A stretch of DNA of 10,156 nt from an uncultured Alcanivoracaceae bacterium (GTDB lineage Bacteria; Pseudomonadota; Gammaproteobacteria; Pseudomonadales; Alcanivoracaceae): positions 1 through 10,156 of the forward strand of contig CALEAR010000246.1 in the NCBI GenBank assembly GCA_937943665.1, given 5' to 3'. The position numbers and the translations under genes were made by a program. Each line of letters opens with the position of its first letter. The stretch's first letter is position 1. Below the pieces are notes generated by a model, which saw only the letters and a list, made by a program, of their open reading frames with translations, did no database searches and was not told the DNA's origin. This document shows positions 5,141 through 10,156 of this stretch, piece by piece.

Positions 5141-7492
5141 TTACAGGTTTTCGTAGCGGTTAATATCAAAAATACCCGCCTGTAATGGGTCTTGGCTTTT
5201 GTGCCAAGCGGTAATATCAGCAAGAATCTCCCAGAAGCCTGGGTGAGTACGACGCACCCCCCATTTCTCCACCACTTCTTCGAAATCCTTTTTGCTGTCC
5301 GCCTTTCGCAGAGCGTCAACAAACCAAGGGATTTCATTGGCTTCCACATTAAAAATAAAGTTCGGGTAGCTGCCAATAATACCGGGGTAAAGGGTTAAGG
5401 TATCGTTTTTGGGTTTATGACGACGCTTTTCCCCCATCATAAAGGCCACATTGGTGTGGTGGCGATTACGAATCAGGGTGTACACGGTGCGCTCACCTTT
5501 GCGAGTTACACGTAAAAAGGTGTTTTCTGGCAAATGCATAAGCCCTTCGTATTCCTCAAAGGGCACGTTGGCTAAGGTGGCCAGTTGGCGATCCACATCG
5601 GTGAGCCAAGGGGCGCCATCACGGCGTCCGCAGGTTTCGCCTTGGCAGCGATTAAGAAAATCCTCATTAAATGCGTTAATACTAGCAAAGCGCTTTAGGC
5701 TTCTTTCCGCGAGTTCCAAGAAGGGATCATTCGAGGTGTAAGATTCTGCGGAAGGGGCTTGTGTGTTGATGCTTTGATAGCTGATGGCAAGCTTCACCTT
5801 TCCTAGCTTTTGATACCAACTATCCAAGATGCGCTGGCGCTCCTCTGGGGGCATTAAGCGTAAAAAGCTTTGCTCTGCACCGTTGCGGATGAGATCAAAA
5901 TATAAGCGGGTTTGCAATTGGTGAGCCACGTTACCAAACACATCAAAATTCACCACAAGTTGATAATAAGCCCGTTCAAATAAGGGGTAATCCATCCACC
6001 AGATAGTGGTGGGAATGCCACCTATCCAACCTCGTTGCACTGAAGCATTGTCGTGGTGACGGAAAATAGTGAGTAAGGCATCTTGATTGTTGCCGTCGCC
6101 ATCCCACACATGGTCCAGGCTTTGTCCGTTAGGGCTGAGTTTCTGATACGCCGCTTCACGTAGCGCTAAATAACGGTTGCGATCCCGTTTAAAGGAACGC
6201 CACTCTTTGCCCGCTTGGGTGAGTTTATCGTTTTGCCCTGCCAGGCCCAGAAGGGGCGCGGCTTGAGCTTGATGCTCAGCATCCACAATAAAGGCGTCTT
6301 TATCTGGATCAATGAAGAAGGCCCAGAAATGATCGCGAATCACATCGGTGGCGATTTGGCCACGACAAACCGGCCCGCGAATGAAGGTGCGAGTGAAATA
6401 TTCGGCGTTATCTAGCATCACCTGGTACCTGGCGCGGGCGGGAATGGCTGCAAAGGTCACAAACGGATTCGCCTTTTCTTCTGCGCTGTAGCCAGGTAAA
6501 GCTTCTAGCTCCCAAGGTTCGCCAAAAAACAATGTTTGAAAACGTGATAAGCGTTCATGGCTTAGGGGATAGGTGATATGACGTTTATGTACGATGGTTT
6601 CATTAATGGGGCGTAGGCGATAAAACACAGGCCCTTCGGGATCATCATTGGGGCGCAGCGTGGGAATAATCTCAATGGGTTCCCCGCTTGGTGTGCGTGA
6701 GCGCACTAGCTCAAAATAGTGTTCAGATTCTTGGATATCGGTGAAGTGTAAATGGGCCAAAAACAGATGTTCATACAGCCAACGAGAAACAAGCTGTTGT
6801 TTGCGGTCCTTGCTATTTAGCCACGCTTCCCATTGTGCAATAGCCTTCTTTTCCTCCGCACTGAGGGTGATTTCTCGAGGCTCTATGTTGGCGCCTTGCT
6901 CAATCCAGGCCCGAAAGAGAGCGTATTCGTTGTTGCTGAGCCCTGTGGTGCCTAAAGGCATACCTTCTAGGGGGTATTTGCGTGCGTATTTATCGAAGGT
7001 GATATCGGTGGCGCAAAAGTTTTTGCGATCTAAACCGAGCTTAATATGTTTGGGCAGCTTGCTATTAGGTTCAAATTCGTTTTCCTTACCTAGTGTTAGC
7101 ATGCGCATAAATAAAGGGGAGGAACCATCTTCAGTTTGTAACACTGAATAAAAGCCTTTGTTACGCCACTGGCCTTCGGTTTGTGCATCTATGCCCATGC
7201 GAGTAGGGAGTGAACTTTTGAGCCGGGCACCGTTATACACAGGATCCGGATGGGCGCCACGGATGAGGGCCTCTGGGGATTCTAGTTTGAGTTGGCAAGG
7301 GGCATCATAACAACCATGGCAAGCTAAGCATTTGGCTTCGATAATGGGCTCAATATGATCGCGATAACTCACTTCCATGGTAGCTGGCTCAGGTAGAGGT
7401 GCCGGCTGGGTAACATTGTTATCGGAGCAAGCAGCTAATACAACAAGGCTTAGTAAGAGAAAAATACGATGAAACAGCGGTGCGGTGGCCAT
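5141..7492 (-). CDS. cti: fatty acid cis/trans isomerase (Cti)
   Basis: 783 residues from the chosen start. Cti turns cis-unsaturated acyl chains of membrane lipids into trans forms in the periplasm, without ATP, which stiffens the membrane against solvents and heat. The diagnostic site is a heme c motif near the N terminus, CLACH (residues 55-59), in the Cti signature HGCYDAPCQLKL. The remainder (such as FWAFFIDPDKDAFIVD and HVWDGDGNN) fits the long CTI domain, and length is near that of Pseudomonas Cti. The N terminus is a signal peptide (FHRIFLLLSLVVLAAC) ending in a lipobox LAAC with Ser-Asp after Cys22, so this Cti may be lipid-anchored. ATG at 7492 has AGGAT (7502-7498) five bases upstream. 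The earlier in-frame ATG at 7525 (794 aa) has AAGGG directly abutting it and would put extra residues before the signal peptide. It follows a DUF3301-like gene by about 140 bases. Confidence 0.95.
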   Translation of the reverse strand: MATAPLFHRIFLLLSLVVLAACSDNNVTQPAPLPEPATMEVSYRDHIEPIIEAKCLACHGCYDAPCQLKLESPEALIRGAHPDPVYNGARLKSSLPTRMGIDAQTEGQWRNKGFYSVLQTEDGSSPLFMRMLTLGKENEFEPNSKLPKHIKLGLDRKNFCATDITFDKYARKYPLEGMPLGTTGLSNNEYALFRAWIEQGANIEPREITLSAEEKKAIAQWEAWLNSKDRKQQLVSRWLYEHLFLAHLHFTDIQESEHYFELVRSRTPSGEPIEIIPTLRPNDDPEGPVFYRLRPINETIVHKRHITYPLSHERLSRFQTLFFGEPWELEALPGYSAEEKANPFVTFAAIPARARYQVMLDNAEYFTRTFIRGPVCRGQIATDVIRDHFWAFFIDPDKDAFIVDAEHQAQAAPLLGLAGQNDKLTQAGKEWRSFKRDRNRYLALREAAYQKLSPNGQSLDHVWDGDGNNQDALLTIFRHHDNASVQRGWIGGIPTTIWWMDYPLFERAYYQLVVNFDVFGNVAHQLQTRLYFDLIRNGAEQSFLRLMPPEERQRILDSWYQKLGKVKLAISYQSINTQAPSAESYTSNDPFLELAERSLKRFASINAFNEDFLNRCQGETCGRRDGAPWLTDVDRQLATLANVPFEEYEGLMHLPENTFLRVTRKGERTVYTLIRNRHHTNVAFMMGEKRRHKPKNDTLTLYPGIIGSYPNFIFNVEANEIPWFVDALRKADSKKDFEEVVEKWGVRRTHPGFWEILADITAWHKSQDPLQAGIFDINRYENL

Positions 7493-7497
7493 ACCAG

Positions 7498-7502
7498 ATC
7501 CT
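7498..7502 (-). promoter_or_regulatory. cti: ribosome binding site that decides the cti start
   Basis: AGGAT on the minus strand, five bases before the ATG at 7492. It supports a product beginning MATAPLFHRIFLL, a normal signal peptide, rather than the 11-residue-longer form from 7525, whose only purine run touches the ATG. Confidence 0.55.
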
Positions 7503-7587
7503 AAGTATGAAAACGAGTGAAGCATCCCTTATGGGGTGTTACGAAAAGGAGAATCATAGCACGGAACAAAAAATGAGCCATATTAAA

Positions 7588-7613
7588 GCGCATAAGTATG
7601 CGCATGAATTATA
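7588..7613 (-). promoter_or_regulatory. candidate cti promoter -10 with a palindrome at the start point
   Basis: Minus strand: a consensus TATAAT (7613-7608) is followed by the near-perfect palindrome GCGCATAAGTATGCGC (7588-7603, shown on the plus strand; 7-base arms GCGCATA/TATGCGC around AG). The palindrome would cover the expected transcription start, a typical repressor position. No good -35 is seen 16-18 bases upstream. The site lies between the DUF3301-like gene and cti, so cti may have its own regulated promoter as well as read-through. Confidence 0.35.
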
Positions 7614-7635
7614 AGTCCGCGCTTTAAGAAGGGAG

Positions 7636-7959
7636 TTAAGGGGCGGGGGAGTCCGTTGCTAAACGATAGGGTGGCAACACCACTTCTGTTAGGTGCCAAC
7701 CCACGGAGTAGGCTTTCCCTTGGTAACGTTCGTGGCCGGTGGTGGTGAATTCAAAGTGCCACTCCCGTTGTAATGCATGCCACCCCCGAGACCACGAGAT
7801 ATATCGTTTAGCAATCACAACGGTTTCATCTAACAGGATTAAATCACGATGCGAACAATATCGACGCACATTAGCAATCATTTGTGTGCGCAAATGTTGT
7901 GCTTTCCATGCCACCATGAGCACAGTGCACAATAAGAAAAAGGCCACAAGGTTATACAT
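7636..7959 (-). CDS. DUF3301-like small membrane-anchored protein
   Basis: 107 residues of unknown function. One N-terminal membrane segment (about residues 3-18, NLVAFFLLCTVLMVAW) is followed by a soluble part. The pattern is that of the DUF3301 family: a basic helix after the membrane segment (RTQMIANVRRYC), then LLDETVV, REWHFEFTTTGHERYQGKAYSVGW and VVLPPYRL. The RYQG and LPPYRL elements are what I recognise from that family. The soluble part most likely faces the cytoplasm or inner-membrane surface, but the topology is not certain. The ATG has a modest AGG ten bases upstream. The gene precedes cti on the same strand by about 140 bases, possibly in one transcript. Its upstream region is shared with the divergent FadL-family gene. 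Confidence 0.75.
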   Translation of the reverse strand: MYNLVAFFLLCTVLMVAWKAQHLRTQMIANVRRYCSHRDLILLDETVVIAKRYISWSRGWHALQREWHFEFTTTGHERYQGKAYSVGWHLTEVVLPPYRLATDSPAP

Positions 7960-8187
7960 GTTTTGCCTGTTAACGCCGATGTTTATGGAAGAGTGCTAAC
8001 TAATGTGGCTAAGCGTATCAAATTTATTTTGAAGTAGCTTGTGTATGGGTAAAGTGTAAGAAGGTTGCATTTGATGTGGCACATTCGTACTATGTCGGGT
8101 GTAGCACAAGCGTATACTTCTCTCTACCTAGTAGAAATAATAAGAAAACTTAAAAGCAAGAATAAAAACAACGGATAGGACATCGAT

Positions 8188-9570
8188 ATGCGTCAACAAA
8201 AGCTCACCAAGCAATGGTTACGTCGTGCCCTTTTTGGCATTCCTGTGGCGGCTACTCTGTATTCTGGGGCGGCCATGGCTACCATGGGTAACCTTGCCAC
8301 CACCTATGGCTTGTTGCCGGCAGATATCGCCACCGCACAAGCATTCTCCATGTTTAATGCACAGGCTTCGGCGGTGTACTACAACCCAGCGTATTTAGCG
8401 CGGGACTCTCGCGGTGAATTAACGTCTGGGCTTATGCATGCGGATCATAGTTTGAAAGGGAAATCTGTAGGAGGTCCGGCGCCCTTAGATCGTGGTGGTA
8501 GCACCATTATGGATAAACCCACTCAGCACATTTTACTAGGTATGAAGACCAATTTATCCTCCATGACACAAATGGAGCACCCCTTATATTTGGGAGTGAT
8601 GATAGGGGTGGAGAAGTACGGTGCTGAGATGATGGCTTTCTCCTCTGAAACCTCAGGGCAAGGGCAGTTTTTGGAGTATGGCCGTCAGCCATTGTTCATG
8701 AATATTGGTTTTGGCACCAAGGTGTGGCGAGGTATTGATGCGGGCCTATCTTTGCGAACCACTTTGCATGCAAAGGCAAAGCTTGATGCATCGTCTGAGC
8801 TAGATGGCTCCACTCACCACGAATCCATGAATGTGTCTGCCACTCCTTCCATGAAGCCCATTGTGGGTATTAATGTGGATTGGGGGGAAACGCTTTGTAA
8901 CACCGATAGCTGCTGGTTTAGTGGCTTAGAAACCGCACTGAGCTATCGCGCAAAGTCCAATACACACTCCATTGTGGATTCCAACATTATTATTGAGGGG
9001 ATGCTGCCAGACCCTGGCATGAAGCTGAGTATTCTCACCTTAGATTCATACCAGCCCGATATTATTTCAGCCGGTGTTTCCTATAAGCGTGACGGCTGGC
9101 AAGTGGCCGCCGTGCTAGAGCACCAAGCTTGGTCTGATTTAGAAAAAGAATTGCGTAAAGATACCATTGCGAGCCCTGCTTTGGAGGCCAGTGGAGAGCG
9201 TGAGGCGGTAAAATTTAAGGATGTGGTGATCCCACGCATTGGAGGGCGCTACAGCATTACCGATCACTTCTCTATTAATGCAGGTGTGGCGTATAGCAAG
9301 AGCCCCATCGATTCTCGCAGCTCCCTGGATATGAACTTTTTGGATGGGGATAAGTTAATTGTTGGTCTTGGGCTCACTGCGGAATATCCGAAAACCCGTT
9401 ATTTAGCTTTCCCTGTGCGGTTTGATTTGGGTTATCAGTACCAAAATGTGGATAAGAAAGAATTTGATTTGTACCACACAGGTTATGAGGGTGGTGCAAC
9501 GTCCTATGAAACCTTAGAGGCAAGTGGCGATGTGCATGTGGTCTCTGGTTCCATGACGCTTAAGTTTTAG
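8188..9570 (+). CDS. FadL-family outer-membrane fatty acid / hydrophobic compound transporter
   Basis: 460 residues. A signal peptide (basic start, LRRALFGIPVAATLYSG) ends AAMA and is probably cut after Ala31. The mature N terminus, TMGNLATTYGLLPADIATAQAFSMFNAQASAVYYNPA, is the FadL hatch region, including the conserved NPA. Alternating beta-strands follow, and the protein ends in TLKF with a terminal Phe, as expected of a barrel inserted by the BAM complex. It would move long-chain fatty acids or other hydrophobic molecules across the outer membrane by lateral diffusion. One extracellular-loop candidate carries two cysteines (ETLCNTDSCW), possibly a disulfide. AGGA (8177-8180) lies seven bases before the ATG. 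The next gene starts 11 bases after the stop. Alkane or aromatic transport is possible, as FadL paralogues differ in substrate. Confidence 0.9.
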   Translation: MRQQKLTKQWLRRALFGIPVAATLYSGAAMATMGNLATTYGLLPADIATAQAFSMFNAQASAVYYNPAYLARDSRGELTSGLMHADHSLKGKSVGGPAPLDRGGSTIMDKPTQHILLGMKTNLSSMTQMEHPLYLGVMIGVEKYGAEMMAFSSETSGQGQFLEYGRQPLFMNIGFGTKVWRGIDAGLSLRTTLHAKAKLDASSELDGSTHHESMNVSATPSMKPIVGINVDWGETLCNTDSCWFSGLETALSYRAKSNTHSIVDSNIIIEGMLPDPGMKLSILTLDSYQPDIISAGVSYKRDGWQVAAVLEHQAWSDLEKELRKDTIASPALEASGEREAVKFKDVVIPRIGGRYSITDHFSINAGVAYSKSPIDSRSSLDMNFLDGDKLIVGLGLTAEYPKTRYLAFPVRFDLGYQYQNVDKKEFDLYHTGYEGGATSYETLEASGDVHVVSGSMTLKF

Positions 9571-9574
9571 AGGG
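9569..9574 (+). promoter_or_regulatory. ribosome binding site overlapping the FadL-family stop codon
   Basis: AGAGGG overlaps the last two bases of the TAG stop codon and lies seven bases before the ATG at 9582. The overlap suggests that translation of the lipoprotein gene is coupled to that of the FadL-family gene. Confidence 0.7.
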
Positions 9575-9581
9575 CATAACA

Positions 9582-10156
9582 ATGAGAATAAAAAAATATG
9601 CTGTTATAGGTGGTCTTGCCTTGCTCACCGCTTGCGGTGGCGATAGCAATAAAGTATCCACAGGCGAGTTATCAGCCCAGTGGGCCCAAGCCGAATTATT
9701 TTATAGCTTCCCCTATCATGGGCAAGAAAACGTTTCCCTCAACGCCCCCTTGGTGCTTCGGTTCTCGGATCCTATTGCAGGTGAGATATCTCCTAGTAGC
9801 GTGAAGCTCAAGTGTGAGAGCGGCGCCTGTGAGGGAAATCGCACTGGCCAAGAAAAGGACGTGGTGCAATGGCGTTCAGGCAAACCCACCTTGGTGGATG
9901 ATAATCGTGGGTTGATTTTGTATACGGCGCACGAGTTAACAGCAAACTCCACATATTGCGTTGAGTTTGAGGGTTTGTCTTTGCAAAAAGCCCAGCTTAA
10001 TGCGCCCGCCGATGGGTTTTGTTTTGATACGCGAGTGGCACCCGATAAGCGAGGTAGCTTGGTGGAGTACGGCGTAGCAGATGAGTTGAAAGTGGTGCGC
10101 ACTTTCCCTGATATTACGGGTGCCAACATAGAACCCGTAATGGATTTCAGCACCTT
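9582..10156 (+). CDS. lipoprotein with Ig-like domain, probable VolA/Pla-1-type lipase N terminus (cut by window edge)
   Basis: The first 191 residues of a protein that runs off the right edge. MRIKKYAVIGGLALLTAC is a lipoprotein signal with lipobox LTAC. Lipidation would be on Cys18, followed by Gly-Gly-Asp, which favours the outer membrane. Residues about 38-150 form a bacterial Ig-like (Big_5/SbsA-like) domain: FYSFPYHGQENVSLNAPLVL, RFSDPI, then LYTAHELTANSTYCVEF and FCFDTR. The stretch ending PVMDFST resembles the linker before the lipase domain in VolA/Pla-1/cef-type lipases. In Vibrio cholerae, VolA is a surface lysophospholipase encoded beside a FadL paralogue, and the same order here supports the call. 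The catalytic GxSxG and alpha/beta hydrolase part would lie beyond the window, so the lipase function is inference. A different Ig-like surface lipoprotein remains possible. Confidence 0.7.
   Translation, partial: MRIKKYAVIGGLALLTACGGDSNKVSTGELSAQWAQAELFYSFPYHGQENVSLNAPLVLRFSDPIAGEISPSSVKLKCESGACEGNRTGQEKDVVQWRSGKPTLVDDNRGLILYTAHELTANSTYCVEFEGLSLQKAQLNAPADGFCFDTRVAPDKRGSLVEYGVADELKVVRTFPDITGANIEPVMDFST

Noticed and set aside
6741..7151. Plus-strand ORF of 136 codons inside cti
   Set aside because: It is antisense to the conserved Cti coding sequence and its product is rich in Ser, Arg and Cys without any domain pattern.
8077..8092. TGGCAC upstream of the FadL-family gene as a sigma-54 promoter
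   Set aside because: TGGCAC matches the -24 element, but the expected TTGCA-type -12 element five bases later reads TACTA and lacks the required GC.
8123..8135. Short inverted repeat TCTAC-CTA-GTAGA before the FadL-family gene
   Set aside because: The arms are only five bases with a 3-base loop, which is expected by chance in a region of this size.
9716..10153. Minus-strand ORF of 145 codons opposite the lipoprotein gene
   Set aside because: It lies wholly antisense to a reading frame with a lipoprotein signal, an Ig-like domain and a good ribosome binding site; its own translation shows no family pattern.

Overview
The window looks like chromosomal sequence from a marine-type gammaproteobacterium. 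GC content is intermediate, genes are tightly packed on both strands with good Shine-Dalgarno sites and rho-independent terminators, and the gene set is typical of lipid- or hydrocarbon-using genera such as Alcanivorax or Marinobacter. The genus is an inference from gene content; no rRNA or other marker is present. I see no tRNA, rRNA, CRISPR array, insertion sequence or prophage.

Layout. Positions 1-1687 (minus): two acyl-CoA dehydrogenase (ACAD) family genes in tandem, the downstream one cut by the window edge. The complete one has phenylalanine where the usual catalytic glutamate would align. Positions 1728-2918 (minus): an OmpA-family outer-membrane protein with two calcium-type DSDGDG repeats, a TTCG-loop terminator and a long leader. 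Positions 2919-3392: a divergent control region with several inverted repeats and a GGTGT repeat series. Positions 3393-5139 (plus): the DEAD-box RNA helicase deaD/csdA and its terminator. Positions 5141-7959 (minus): fatty acid cis/trans isomerase cti (a heme c protein with a lipobox), preceded by a small DUF3301-like membrane-anchored protein. Positions 8188 to the end (plus): a FadL-family outer-membrane porin followed 11 bases later by the start of a lipoprotein that looks like a VolA/Pla-1-type lipase with an N-terminal Ig-like domain, cut by the window edge.

The common theme is envelope lipid handling. The putative surface lipase would release fatty acids, FadL would bring them through the outer membrane, ACAD-type enzymes would oxidise acyl-CoAs, and Cti would change phospholipid acyl-chain geometry under solvent or heat stress. 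OmpA and the cold-shock helicase are housekeeping or stress functions. The functional links are inference; the operon-like pairs (ACAD-ACAD, DUF3301-cti, FadL-lipase) are visible in the sequence.

The points most worth a second look are the apparently non-catalytic ACAD next to a second ACAD, the FadL/lipase pair, the lipobox on Cti, and the structured leaders of deaD and ompA. I did not find a clearly new multi-gene system.
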